A stretch of 64,000 nucleotides of DNA from Daejeonella lutea (GTDB lineage Bacteria; Bacteroidota; Bacteroidia; Sphingobacteriales; Sphingobacteriaceae). A program made the translations under genes and the position numbers. The first letter of the stretch is position 1, and each line of letters opens with the position of its first letter. Under the pieces are notes generated by a model that worked only from the letters and a program-made list of their open reading frames with translations, was not told the DNA's origin and searched no databases. The stretch lies in NCBI RefSeq assembly GCF_900168015.1, contig NZ_FUYR01000005.1, forward strand, positions 62,001-126,000, in the 5' to 3' direction. Positions 1 through 7,643 of the stretch are shown here, one piece after another.

Positions 1-1056
1 ACCTCTCTCAATCAAAGCAGACGCCGCATCAGGAGTAGTAGGTCCGTTTGCAGCTTCAGCTATAATTTTTGCCTTAATATTTGCAACGTTATGTTCTGTA
101 AGTTGATTTTCAAGAGCTGCAGGAACTAAGATATCGCATTCCTGTTCAAGACCCTCAGAAGAATTCTTAAATTCTTTGTGAGCCTTTGAAAATCCAAGGA
201 TTGAACCTGTTGTTTTTCGATGATTAAAAACTTCATCAAGATCGAACCCTTCGGAACTGTAAATTGCACCCTCAAATTCGCAAATACCCACGATCGTGGC
301 GCCAAATTCTGTAAGGTATTTGATGGTGTAATATCCTACGTTACCCATACCTTGAACAATTACCCGCTTGCCGGATAAACCTGCTTCAAGACCAAGTTTC
401 TGCATATCTTCAGCAACGCTTACGCATTCGCGGATGGAAATGGCAACACCACGACCAGTAGCTTCTTTTCGTCCAGCAATACCATGAAGCGCCAGCGGCT
501 TTCCCGTCACGCAACCCAGGGCATCCAGCTGGCCCGGATTCATTGTCTGATAGGTATCGGCTATCCAGCTCATTTCTCTCTCACCGGAACCATAATCAGG
601 AGCAGGTACATCTATTCCGGGTCCAATAAAATTCTTTTTTATCAGCTCAACGGTGTACCGGCGTGTAATATTCTCCAACTCCGCAACCGTGTATTCTTTA
701 GGATTAATTTTAATACCCCCTTTGGCTCCACCAAAAGGCACGTTGACAATCGCACACTTATACGTCATCAATGCTGCAAGAGCCATCACCTCATCCTCAT
801 TCACCATTTCACTATAACGAATCCCACCTTTCGTTGGTGACTTGTGATGAGAATGCTCAACACGCCATGCATCAATCACCTCAAATCCATTCCCTCTTCG
901 AATCGGAAAACGGAAGCGGTATACACTGTTACATGATCTGATCTGATCAAGCAATCCTTCAGGATGTGATGTAAATTGCGCTGCATGATCAAAAAACTGG
1001 CAGACGTCTCCAAAAAAAGATGTTTCGGAATGCGCTGCGTCTATAGACTTAGCCAT
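1..1056 (-). CDS. Glu/Leu/Phe/Val dehydrogenase, probably glutamate dehydrogenase (C-terminus cut by window edge)
   Basis: Reversible oxidative deamination of glutamate to 2-oxoglutarate with NAD(P), in the cytoplasm. I translated the minus strand from the ATG at 1056: the frame is open for 352 codons to base 1, so the stop lies outside the window. The dimerisation/substrate half carries PTKGGIRY (about residues 74-81) and [18 protein letters not shown] with the catalytic lysine region. The Rossmann half carries [10 protein letters not shown] (about residues 228-237). Families of this type run about 420-475 residues, so roughly 70-120 residues are missing. It lies downstream of ccmB-ccmC-ccmD on the same strand, but a 145-bp AT-rich gap and a palindrome at 1136-1150 suggest its own promoter. 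Leucine or phenylalanine dehydrogenase is possible but less likely from the glutamate-type motifs. Confidence 0.9.
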   Translation of the reverse strand, partial: MAKSIDAAHSETSFFGDVCQFFDHAAQFTSHPEGLLDQIRSCNSVYRFRFPIRRGNGFEVIDAWRVEHSHHKSPTKGGIRYSEMVNEDEVMALAALMTYKCAIVNVPFGGAKGGIKINPKEYTVAELENITRRYTVELIKKNFIGPGIDVPAPDYGSGEREMSWIADTYQTMNPGQLDALGCVTGKPLALHGIAGRKEATGRGVAISIRECVSVAEDMQKLGLEAGLSGKRVIVQGMGNVGYYTIKYLTEFGATIVGICEFEGAIYSSEGFDLDEVFNHRKTTGSILGFSKAHKEFKNSSEGLEQECDILVPAALENQLTEHNVANIKAKIIAEAANGPTTPDAASALIERG

Positions 1057-1135
1057 ACTGTAAATAAATTTATTTAATAATTGGTTTATGCAAAGTTGAA
1101 AGAAATTAATTGATACTAAAAATGAAAATCACTTA

Positions 1136-1150
1136 GTGTACCAAGTACAT
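1136..1150. promoter_or_regulatory. Candidate operator GTGTA-N5-TACAT upstream of glutamate dehydrogenase
   Basis: The sequence GTGTACCAAGTACAT lies 80-94 bp upstream of the dehydrogenase start. It shares the core ACTTAGTGTA-nnAAn-TACA with the site at 17954-17973 between the NUDIX-type regulator and pfkA (16 of 20 positions). The same half-sites and 5-nt spacer occur at 40650-40664. Binding by the NUDIX-type regulator is inferred only. Confidence 0.35.
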
Positions 1151-1201
1151 TTTCCAAACCAATTCAAAAAACTTAACAGACAGATTTTAAAGGCAGATTT
1201 T

Positions 1202-1417
1202 TTACTTCTGTTGCTTCTCGATTTTTTTTAGCCTGTTGTCTATTGAGAACAAATAGAATGCCAGTCCAATGAAAATTGCGGCCAACACCGCCACCACAAC
1301 ATATATTTTGCCGGAGCTCCGTAGCTCTGTCGCCATTTCAACTTCAGAGCTTCCCTGTGCGAAAATTGAGGCCGCCGTCAAGCATAAAAAACAGATTACA
1401 AAAAGGAATTTTTTCAT
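1202..1417 (-). CDS. CcmD-like small membrane protein
   Basis: A 71-residue protein with a cleavable-looking signal (residues 1-20, ending IFAQG), one membrane segment (about 38-58) and a basic cytoplasmic tail (RLKKIEKQQK). This layout matches the CcmD-like proteins that follow ccmC in Bacteroidota, where they are thought to stabilise the CcmC/heme handling complex. Position supports the call: ccmB, ccmC and this gene run in order on the minus strand. Sequence alone would not identify so short a protein. Confidence 0.75.
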   Translation of the reverse strand: MKKFLFVICFLCLTAASIFAQGSSEVEMATELRSSGKIYVVVAVLAAIFIGLAFYLFSIDNRLKKIEKQQK

Positions 1418-1510
1418 TGTTATAGTTTTGGGTATTATGTATCAAGTATCGAATATCGAGGCTGGCGTTTAACCTGAAGATCCGCCGCTCTCAACTGTCA
1501 ACTTTCGAAA
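1418..1510. repeat. Degenerate oligonucleotide-repeat spacer between ccmC and ccmD
   Basis: This 93-bp gap contains low-complexity words such as TATCAAGTATCGAATATCGAG (1440-1460, reading across) and TCAACTGTCAACTTTCG (1493-1509). Similar word-salad occurs at about 21220-21267 and in the arms of the S23-type elements at 33.95-34.48 kb and 47.80-48.33 kb. No gene is seen here. It may be a relic of the same kind of element. Confidence 0.3.
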
Positions 1511-2167
1511 TCAACTATTTAAGTTTTCTTGTTTCCGAATCCGGAATCTAAGATTTGTAATCCACAGGCTAACCAGAATCCATCCTAGACATGCAGGATA
1601 AAAAACAGGCCTTAACTCCGGAGCCATATCTTTTGTATTAAAACCCGGGTTTCCACCGTTTCCGGGATGCAGGGAATCTGTCATGCGCGGCAACACGAAT
1701 AATAAGACAACCATAATAGGAAAAGCAAAAACGTTGTACACTGAAGATATTTTGCCTCTTTTTTGCTCCTCGTCCATTGAATTACGAAGAACCAGATATG
1801 CCATATAAATCAAAAGCGCAATAGCGGAGCTGTTTTGCTTCGGATCGTTACTCCAGGGTTCGCCCCAAGTAAAATTCGCCCAAATCATGCCGGTTATTAA
1901 TCCCAATATTCCAAATACGATCCCAACGTTGGCGCTCTCTACGGCCATCAGATCATCATTCTCATTGCCTTTGTTGAGATATTTAATGCTGTAGACAAAT
2001 GATACGGCCAGCATGGTGATCATTGCAAACCACATCGGAACATGAAAGTGAATGTTTCGGATTGATTCGTTAAGGATAGGCTTTGCGGGCACATGAAAAA
2101 GAAACCCGCCAATGATTGAAAAAAGTACCAGCACTATGGCCAAAATTTTCCACCAGCTTTTGTTCAT
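1511..2167 (-). CDS. ccmC: CcmC/CcsA-type heme export membrane protein
   Basis: Part of cytochrome c maturation: moves or presents heme on the periplasmic side of the inner membrane. The 218-residue protein has six hydrophobic segments and the tryptophan-rich WWD-type loop, here FTWGEPWSNDPK (about residues 119-130), which is the heme-binding loop of the HemeD family. A histidine precedes the second segment (HFHVPMWF, about 41-48), as in CcmC. It sits 86 bp downstream of ccmB and upstream of the CcmD-like gene. No ccmA or ccmE is seen in this window. Confidence 0.9.
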   Translation of the reverse strand: MNKSWWKILAIVLVLFSIIGGFLFHVPAKPILNESIRNIHFHVPMWFAMITMLAVSFVYSIKYLNKGNENDDLMAVESANVGIVFGILGLITGMIWANFTWGEPWSNDPKQNSSAIALLIYMAYLVLRNSMDEEQKRGKISSVYNVFAFPIMVVLLFVLPRMTDSLHPGNGGNPGFNTKDMAPELRPVFYPACLGWILVSLWITNLRFRIRKQENLNS

Positions 2168-2253
2168 AAGATAATATTGGTGAGCAAATGTAATATATGT
2201 TAAATTGATTTTTGTAAAAACAGAGGCAAATTGCGAGTGTCAGTGTAATTTTA

Positions 2254-2916
2254 CTAATCTCGCCACAAGTAGGGGAACAAAAGAAGCGAAGTGGTAATTA
2301 CGATGACATTGATAGCCAGCAAAATTGCAATTTCATCATATGAAACTGCTCTGTCTAAACCATCCAGTGCGTTTTTAGATAATTTTATCAAAACCAGCAG
2401 CAAGGGTATGACTACGGGAAAACTTAGTATCGCCATCAAAGCCCCTCCGTTCCCCGCTTTTGATGCAATTCCCGATATCATAGTAAATACCGATGCAAAG
2501 CTTATACTCCCTAACACAACCGCGAGCATATAAAAAAGCGGATCACCCACCGGATTTTTAAATACAAGGGAATAGAAGCCCAAAGCGATTATTGACAAGA
2601 GTAGCATCAATAAAACATTATAGATAATTTTGGATATTATAATTGCGTGGGGGCCTGCAATGGTGTAATAATAGAGTTGTCTGCCCCTACTTTCCTGCAT
2701 AAAGCTTTTAGTGATCGCATTCACCGACGCGAAAAGCATAATGATCCAGAATAATGCGTTCCAGGTTGGAGGATTGCTAATTTCCCTGAATGACAGATAA
2801 CAGACAAATACCGTTGAAACCACATAGAGGAGAATGCCATTGAGTGCGTAACGCGAACGCCATTCAAGCATTATTTCCTTTCGGATCAGAAATTTAATCT
2901 GGTGAATGAGGGTCAT
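2254..2916 (-). CDS. ccmB: Heme exporter membrane subunit CcmB
   Basis: Membrane subunit of the CcmAB ABC transporter of cytochrome c maturation. I chose the ATG at 2916 (protein begins MTLIHQIKFLIRKE), giving 220 residues, the usual CcmB length. Starts at 2946 or 3009 are possible in frame, but the 3009 start would overlap the divergent DNA methyltransferase gene. Six hydrophobic segments follow an amphipathic N-terminus (LIRKEIMLEWRSRYALNG) typical of CcmB. First gene of a ccmB-ccmC-ccmD run on the minus strand. Confidence 0.88.
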   Translation of the reverse strand: MTLIHQIKFLIRKEIMLEWRSRYALNGILLYVVSTVFVCYLSFREISNPPTWNALFWIIMLFASVNAITKSFMQESRGRQLYYYTIAGPHAIIISKIIYNVLLMLLLSIIALGFYSLVFKNPVGDPLFYMLAVVLGSISFASVFTMISGIASKAGNGGALMAILSFPVVIPLLLVLIKLSKNALDGLDRAVSYDEIAILLAINVIVITTSLLLFPYLWRD

Positions 2917-2965
2917 TTCAGGCAAAGATAGAGTTTGTTTTTGCATAATAATCGTAATTTGAGAC

Positions 2966-3445
2966 ATGTATAGTTCACTCCTCGATACACAAATCGGCAA
3001 GCTTGTCATCAGATCAAATGATCAGGAGGTCTGCTTCGTAGGCTTTCCCAGTGAAATTCCGGACGAAACACCAAATCAATTAACTCTTTATGCATTAGAG
3101 CAATTCAAATCCTACTTTAATGGAATTTCCTGTTCCTTTGATTTCAAAATGAAACAACACGGCACACCATTTCAGCAGTCTGTGTGGGATGAGCTGACCA
3201 AAATTGACGCCGGGAAACCTATAAGTTACGCCCATTTATCAAAGTTGATGAATAATCCGCTAGCGATCCGTGCAATAGCTTCTGCAAATGGAAAGAATAA
3301 CCTAATGATCGTAGTTCCATGCCACCGGGTTATTGGAAGTAATGGTGACCTGGTAGGTTTTGGAGGCGGACTTTGGCGTAAAAAGTGGCTACTGGATCAC
3401 GAAGCAAAAATGCTTGGGATCGGACAGACTAGCCTGGCATTTTAG
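2966..3445 (+). CDS. Methylated-DNA-[protein]-cysteine S-methyltransferase
   Basis: Suicide repair protein that removes methyl groups from O6-methylguanine in DNA by transfer to its own cysteine. The 159-residue protein has the active-site signature VVPCHRVIG (about residues 116-124) with acceptor Cys119, and the helix-turn-helix/arginine-finger region ISYAHLSKLMNNPLAIRAIASANGKN split over about 86-111. The length fits the single-domain Ogt type, without an Ada regulatory part. The start region is divergent from ccmB. The last 17 bases overlap the convergent membrane-protein gene. Confidence 0.93.
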   Translation: MYSSLLDTQIGKLVIRSNDQEVCFVGFPSEIPDETPNQLTLYALEQFKSYFNGISCSFDFKMKQHGTPFQQSVWDELTKIDAGKPISYAHLSKLMNNPLAIRAIASANGKNNLMIVVPCHRVIGSNGDLVGFGGGLWRKKWLLDHEAKMLGIGQTSLAF

Positions 3446-3857
3446 GACTTGTCTTCAGGGAAACCTTCTCCTTGCCTGAAAATAAAATTATAATAAAAGT
3501 TCCCGCAAACATCAAACCCCATCCGATCCATTTAAACTTTATCATTCTTGTGGCTGCTGCAGCAAGTTTCTTTAAAGGAATAAAGCTGAAATAATCGTTC
3601 GCCTTAAAATATACTGCTGTAAGTGTGAAAACAAGCATCAATAATAATAACCATCCGGAAAAACGGAGGAGGCCTTGCTTCCGTGTTACCGCTGCAATAA
3701 GGGCAAGGGCACTCAATGAATATACGATTGATGCGAGTACAGTATCAATGTCCCAGTAATTCCAATTACCAAAAATTGGGACTCGTAACATGGGGCACAT
3801 GCCACCAACCAATACGAGTATCACACCCAGAAGTCCCGTATAATTTTTAGCTGTCAT
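3429..3857 (-). CDS. Hypothetical four-helix membrane protein
   Basis: A 142-residue protein that I do not recognise. It has four hydrophobic segments, at about residues 7-25, 39-58, 65-86 and 110-129, and a short basic tail. The N-terminus starts directly in the first segment, with no separate signal peptide. It follows gldC by 10 bp on the same strand and is probably co-transcribed. Its 3' end overlaps the end of the convergent methyltransferase gene by 17 bp. Confidence 0.7.
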   Translation of the reverse strand: MTAKNYTGLLGVILVLVGGMCPMLRVPIFGNWNYWDIDTVLASIVYSLSALALIAAVTRKQGLLRFSGWLLLLMLVFTLTAVYFKANDYFSFIPLKKLAAAATRMIKFKWIGWGLMFAGTFIIILFSGKEKVSLKTSPKMPG

Positions 3858-3867
3858 ATCGTAGTTT

Positions 3868-4227
3868 CTAACCTTTCAAGGCAGAATGCGGGGCATTTCC
3901 GTCAGTAAGCTCCATCTTCTCAGCAAAGTGGGCACAGTAATCGCGAAGGTCTTCCACAATGGCTTCCTCACCGGTGGCACGTAAAAAGCTATCACCCATC
4001 GTCTGCAGAGTTTCGTAAAAAAAGCGTTTCATCTCGTCAACGGGCATATCTTTAGTCCAAAGGTCAATGCGAAGAGAATTTTTATAGTTGTGATCCCAAA
4101 GTGCGAGCATCATGGATTTTACTGGCAACGCCTCTTTATTTTGAGCATCGGTAGATTCCCAAAGGATGTTTTCCGGTACGTTCTGTTCGTCTAGTTCAAT
4201 GGTGAGTTTTATTTCAGCCTTTTTCAT
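3868..4227 (-). CDS. gldC: Gliding-motility-type protein GldC
   Basis: GldC is a small cytoplasmic protein conserved in Bacteroidota and linked in Flavobacterium to gliding and type IX secretion, although many non-gliding relatives keep it. I chose the ATG at 4227 (MKKAEIKLTIELDE), giving 119 residues. A longer in-frame start at 4260 adds 11 residues unlike the family. The family core is visible as VKSMMLALWDHNYKNSLRID and LWTKDMPVDEMKRFF (mid-protein), then YCAHFAEKMEL. The recognition is from memory of the family sequence. Next to it are a small membrane protein and the DEAD-box helicase operon. Confidence 0.85.
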   Translation of the reverse strand: MKKAEIKLTIELDEQNVPENILWESTDAQNKEALPVKSMMLALWDHNYKNSLRIDLWTKDMPVDEMKRFFYETLQTMGDSFLRATGEEAIVEDLRDYCAHFAEKMELTDGNAPHSALKG

Positions 4228-4288
4228 GTGTATTCGGGATATGAGAAACGAGCAGCTCAAGTGCCCGCTCGTAAATATTTTAATTTTT

Positions 4289-4549
4289 TTAACTGAATTG
4301 GGTTTTAATCAAAACAATTAATACGGCGACAAATATGAGAAATAGTAGTTCAAATAACCAAATTCGTTTCAGATCGACAATTAATCTTCTGAACAGCAAA
4401 TCTGAAATTAAACTGACGAGTAACAACCCTGCCAGTGGTACAAGGCCGAGGAATCGCCAGCCATTTTCGTCGGGAAAAAGCAAAAGATAAGTCATGCTTA
4501 CCAGTAGAATGGAGGAAAAGATGTTAAGCGGAGTCAAGCGTAACCTCAT
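4289..4549 (-). CDS. Hypothetical small membrane protein coupled to the helicase gene
   Basis: An 86-residue protein with three hydrophobic segments (about residues 6-24, 31-52 and 62-84), not recognised. Its ATG overlaps the TGA stop of the DEAD-box helicase (bases 4546-4549), which suggests translational coupling. Function unknown. Confidence 0.6.
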   Translation of the reverse strand: MRLRLTPLNIFSSILLVSMTYLLLFPDENGWRFLGLVPLAGLLLVSLISDLLFRRLIVDLKRIWLFELLFLIFVAVLIVLIKTQFS

Positions 4550-5928
4550 TTCTTTTTCTTATCCTTTTTATGTACGGCATCAAACTTTACACTCTTTCGC
4601 TTTCTGACTCCGCCAGGTTTATTGTTTCTAACTTTTGCAGTGGCACCAGCCTTCACAGCCGGCTTGGCTCCTTTAGAGTTTTTAGCCTTCTTTTCATGGA
4701 AGGCACCTTTAAACTCAGGGTCATCACGCCGCTTTTGTAAGTCTATCTCACGGGCTATATCCTGACGCTCCTCATATGGGGTATCGTCAATAAAAACTCC
4801 GTCAGGAATTTCAATTACCGGAATCTGCTGACGGATCAGCTTTTCAATTTTTTGGACGTAATATTCTTCCGATGGGCTGCAGAATGTGATTGCATCACCC
4901 GTTTGCAAAGCTCTCCCCGTTCGACCTATTCTGTGCACGTAATCTTCAATAATTATTGGCACGTCGAAATTTACGACATGGCTAACATCCGTAACATCCA
5001 GACCGCGCGACGCAACATCCGTCGCAACCAGAATTCTGATGTCACCATCTTTAAATGCATTAATCGAATTTATACGGGTATTCTGACCTTTGTTCGCATG
5101 AATCACTCTAACCTGCTCGGCGCCATACCGGCGTTCAAGGAAATGAAAGATGTTATCAGCTACTGTTTTTGTCTTACAGAATATGATAAGCCGGGTAAAG
5201 TCTTCAGTATCTTTCAGCAAATGCTGAAGCAAGTTAAGCTTAGTTTTGAGGTTCGGAACTTTATAAAGGACCTGACTAACTGTTTCGGCGGGAGTGGCTT
5301 GTGCAGCAACCTCAATTACAGTGGGATGCTTCAGGAAATCCCCGGATATTTTATGTACCAGGTCACTCATTGTTGCCGAGAAAAGAAGATTCTGTCTCTT
5401 TCTAGGAACTACTTCTAAAATTCGATGAATAGATCCAATAAATCCCATATCCATCATCTTATCTGCTTCATCCATGACCAGAAACTTCAAATACTGCGTA
5501 TTAATGTTTCCGGCAAGGTATAGGTCTAAGAACCTGCCTGGAGTGGAAATAATTATGTCTACTCCTTTTTTAAGCTCAGCAATCTGGGTTTTTGGACCGA
5601 GTCCTCCGTATAACACAACAGTACGCAGATCGGTATACTTAGCGAAAGTTCGAACATTCTGTTCAATCTGCATTGCCAGTTCACGCGTAGGGGCAATAAT
5701 TAATGAACGTGCGTCATTTCCCTGAGCATATTTAAGTTTCATCAGCATCGGCAGCACAAAGGCCGCAGTTTTACCTGTTCCGGTCTGCGCAATGCCCATG
5801 ATGTCCTGCCCCGACAAAATAGGCATGATCGCTTTTTCCTGTATCGGTGTTGGCAAGGTATAGCCCGCGTCTGCAACAGCATTCAGGATCTGGCGGTTAA
5901 GCTTAAAGTCTTCAAAAGATAATGACAT
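4546..5928 (-). CDS. DEAD-box ATP-dependent RNA helicase, RhlE-like
   Basis: Unwinds RNA duplexes in ribosome assembly and RNA turnover, cytoplasmic. All core motifs are present: Q motif (around residues 22-31), motif I AQTGTGKT (47-54), PTRELAMQ (80-87), TPGR (129-132), DEAD (153-156), SAT (184-186), ARGLD-type motif V (SRGLDV, about 307-312) and HRIGRTGR (332-339). The last 60 residues are a lysine-rich disordered tail ending KKDKKKK, usual for RNA anchoring in this family. 460 residues is typical for RhlE-type proteins. The gene overlaps a small membrane-protein gene by 4 bp. Confidence 0.93.
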   Translation of the reverse strand: MSLSFEDFKLNRQILNAVADAGYTLPTPIQEKAIMPILSGQDIMGIAQTGTGKTAAFVLPMLMKLKYAQGNDARSLIIAPTRELAMQIEQNVRTFAKYTDLRTVVLYGGLGPKTQIAELKKGVDIIISTPGRFLDLYLAGNINTQYLKFLVMDEADKMMDMGFIGSIHRILEVVPRKRQNLLFSATMSDLVHKISGDFLKHPTVIEVAAQATPAETVSQVLYKVPNLKTKLNLLQHLLKDTEDFTRLIIFCKTKTVADNIFHFLERRYGAEQVRVIHANKGQNTRINSINAFKDGDIRILVATDVASRGLDVTDVSHVVNFDVPIIIEDYVHRIGRTGRALQTGDAITFCSPSEEYYVQKIEKLIRQQIPVIEIPDGVFIDDTPYEERQDIAREIDLQKRRDDPEFKGAFHEKKAKNSKGAKPAVKAGATAKVRNNKPGGVRKRKSVKFDAVHKKDKKKK

Positions 5929-5980
5929 TTGGCAAAGGTAGGGATTAGCAATGAGCTATCGTTATCGGCTACTACACATA

Positions 5981-6013
5981 AAAAAAGGCGCACCTTTTCG
6001 ATGCACCTTCTTT
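5981..6013 (-). terminator. Rho-independent terminator of the outer-membrane barrel gene
   Basis: Read on the minus strand, AAGGTGC pairs with GCGCCTT (one G-T pair) around a short loop and runs into seven T residues. It begins 20 bp after the barrel gene's stop and ends before the helicase gene. Confidence 0.7.
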
Positions 6014-6031
6014 TATTGCTTATGGAGGTGA

Positions 6032-6649
6032 TTAAAAGTGGAACTGAACTCCAATTTGCGGAGTAAAGAAATTAGTTCCGATGGAGAACCTGTCATAACC
6101 AGCACCTTTAACTTCGTTTCCAGCAGAATCTTCTACACGATAATTGTTGTAAGAAATACCTCTGAATGCGAACTCAATTCCAATTTTCTTAGTCGGAAAA
6201 TAAGCAAAACCAGGAGATAGCGCTACGCCGACTGCAGTAGATGAACCTACTTTTGCACCAGCCTCACCATTTGCGTCTGTTGCTTTAACCGTTCCAAATG
6301 CCAAAGGCACAGCAGCCTGGCCAAAAAATTTGAATTGATCGCTTAATCCAACATAATATCTGCCAAAAGGACTTACAACGAATGCCTCATTGTAACCGCT
6401 TGGGCTTGCTGTTCCAACTTTAGAATAGTTGTAGCCAACACCTGTTCCCAAGGCGAAATTATCAGATACAAAATATCCTAAATTTGGAACCAACGACAAA
6501 GTTTCAGAGGCCTTAGCACCATCTGCGTCAGATTTTTGTGAGTCATAAGAAGCTGTTCCACCAAGAATCCATTTTCCTTTTTCGGTTTGTGCATTTGCGC
6601 TCAAGGCAATTGCAACTACTGCTGTTAATGATAAAATTAACTTTTTCAT
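6032..6649 (-). CDS. Outer-membrane beta-barrel protein (porin/OmpX-like family)
   Basis: A 205-residue protein with a clear signal peptide (MKKLILSLTAVVAIALSANAQ, cut after residue 20) and alternating hydrophobic/polar strands consistent with an eight-stranded barrel. It ends in the aromatic residue pattern GVQFHF expected for outer-membrane insertion. Substrate or role unknown. A TTTTG-N18-TAATTTTG promoter lies upstream, overlapped by a palindrome that is also found as a half-site at the start of the divergent TetR gene. Expression is therefore likely under TetR control. A strong terminator follows. Confidence 0.82.
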   Translation of the reverse strand: MKKLILSLTAVVAIALSANAQTEKGKWILGGTASYDSQKSDADGAKASETLSLVPNLGYFVSDNFALGTGVGYNYSKVGTASPSGYNEAFVVSPFGRYYVGLSDQFKFFGQAAVPLAFGTVKATDANGEAGAKVGSSTAVGVALSPGFAYFPTKKIGIEFAFRGISYNNYRVEDSAGNEVKGAGYDRFSIGTNFFTPQIGVQFHF

Positions 6650-6682
6650 AATTGTGTATTTTAAAATAAATAAGTCGTTTAC

Positions 6683-6711
6683 TTTCGACTACATGACAAA
6701 ATTAGTCGAAA
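6683..6711. promoter_or_regulatory. Palindromic operator TTTCGACTA-N11-TAGTCGAAA
   Basis: A perfect 9-bp inverted repeat (6683-6691 and 6703-6711) covers the -7 element of the barrel promoter. The same half-site TAGTCGAA recurs at 6956-6963, immediately before and into the start codon of the divergent TetR gene. This arrangement is what an autoregulated TetR repressor would need. TetR binding itself is inferred. Confidence 0.55.
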
Positions 6712-6727
6712 ATTCTTACTCGCAAAA
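6697..6727 (-). promoter_or_regulatory. Bacteroidota-type promoter of the barrel gene
   Basis: On the minus strand TTTTG (bases 6727-6723) and TAATTTTG (6704-6697) are 18 bp apart. They match the TTTG / TAnnTTTG elements known for the Bacteroidota housekeeping sigma factor. Predicted leader about 40 nt. Confidence 0.55.
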
Positions 6728-6962
6728 TTAATTTATCATCACCAAAAAGACTGTTTTTGTAAGTGACTGATCTACTGCCAATATTATTTTCGTATTACTT
6801 AATGATTACGCTTAAGTGACAATAGGGTACAAAAACGAAGAATAGTTGATATTAAAATTTTAGAAGAACAAATTGGGCTGCCATTACAGAATCTTCAGAA
6901 AGAAAAATTAAACAATTCGGATTTAAATTTGTATTTTTAGAATTATAACAAACTTTAGTCGA

Positions 6963-7562
6963 ATGGCAGACATTATTCCAAAAGATGAAATACTGATTAA
7001 GGAGATTCTAGAAGCTGCCCGGGAACTCTTCTCCAGATACGGACTTAAAAAAACCACAATGGACGATGTGGCACGGGCTGTTGGCAAAGGGAAAAGCTCC
7101 CTTTATTATTACTACACGGGAAAAAATGAATTATTTGAGGCCGTAGTACTTGATGAACTAAAGAAGATCCTTAAAGATATTCGTATTGCAATAAACGGCG
7201 AACCATCGTCAACCGGCAAACTTAAAGCATTTTTAGTTGCGCGTCTCCAATTGAAAGATAAAATGCATAATCTGGGAAAGGTTATTCATGATGATATCTT
7301 CGACAACTTCAAGGAAATTTGCCGCCTTAAAGGGGAATTTGAAGCTACTCAGGTGGAAATTGTCCGTGAAATCGTTTACGGAGGGGTCCAGTCTGGTGAA
7401 TTCAGGGAGATGCCTACTGATGAAATTGGATTCTTCAGTCGATGGACGGTGGCTGCATTTGGTGGATTGGAGTTGCCGCTTAGTACTTCTCCACGCCTGA
7501 TTGCTGATAAAAACTCGATAGACAAGATCGTAGATTTTATCCTTTTTGGAATTGGGCGGTGA
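6963..7562 (+). CDS. TetR/AcrR family transcriptional regulator
   Basis: A 199-residue one-component repressor. The N-terminal DNA-binding domain is clear: ARELFSRYGLKKTTMDDVAR with recognition part GKGKSSLYYYYTGKNELF (about residues 18-57). The C-terminal ligand domain is helical and of unknown specificity. It is divergent from the outer-membrane barrel gene, with the palindrome TTTCGACTA/TAGTCGAAA over that promoter and a half-site at its own start. Likely targets are therefore the barrel gene and itself. Confidence 0.9.
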   Translation: MADIIPKDEILIKEILEAARELFSRYGLKKTTMDDVARAVGKGKSSLYYYYTGKNELFEAVVLDELKKILKDIRIAINGEPSSTGKLKAFLVARLQLKDKMHNLGKVIHDDIFDNFKEICRLKGEFEATQVEIVREIVYGGVQSGEFREMPTDEIGFFSRWTVAAFGGLELPLSTSPRLIADKNSIDKIVDFILFGIGR

Positions 7563-7643
7563 TACCATTCTTTACCGGAAGCGTACTTATATTTTTGTGC
7601 CCATAATTTCCGAAGTTTGCAGGATTAAAATCCCTGAATAGCA

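Larger units (their letters stand above)
6650..6962. other. 313-bp divergent regulatory region, no gene
   Basis: AT-rich region between the barrel gene and the TetR gene. It holds the barrel promoter, the palindrome at 6683-6711, a TAAATTTG -7-like element at 6924-6931 about 30 bp before the TetR start, and a half-site at 6956-6963. No coding sequence or RNA gene is apparent. Confidence 0.6.

Noticed and set aside
2917-3009. Longer N-terminus for CcmB
   Set aside because: Starts at 2946 or 3009 add residues unlike CcmB, and the longest overlaps the divergent methyltransferase gene.
4852-5418. 188-codon open frame on the plus strand
   Set aside because: It lies wholly antisense to the conserved helicase gene, has no recognisable domain and uses improbable codons; a shadow of the helicase frame.
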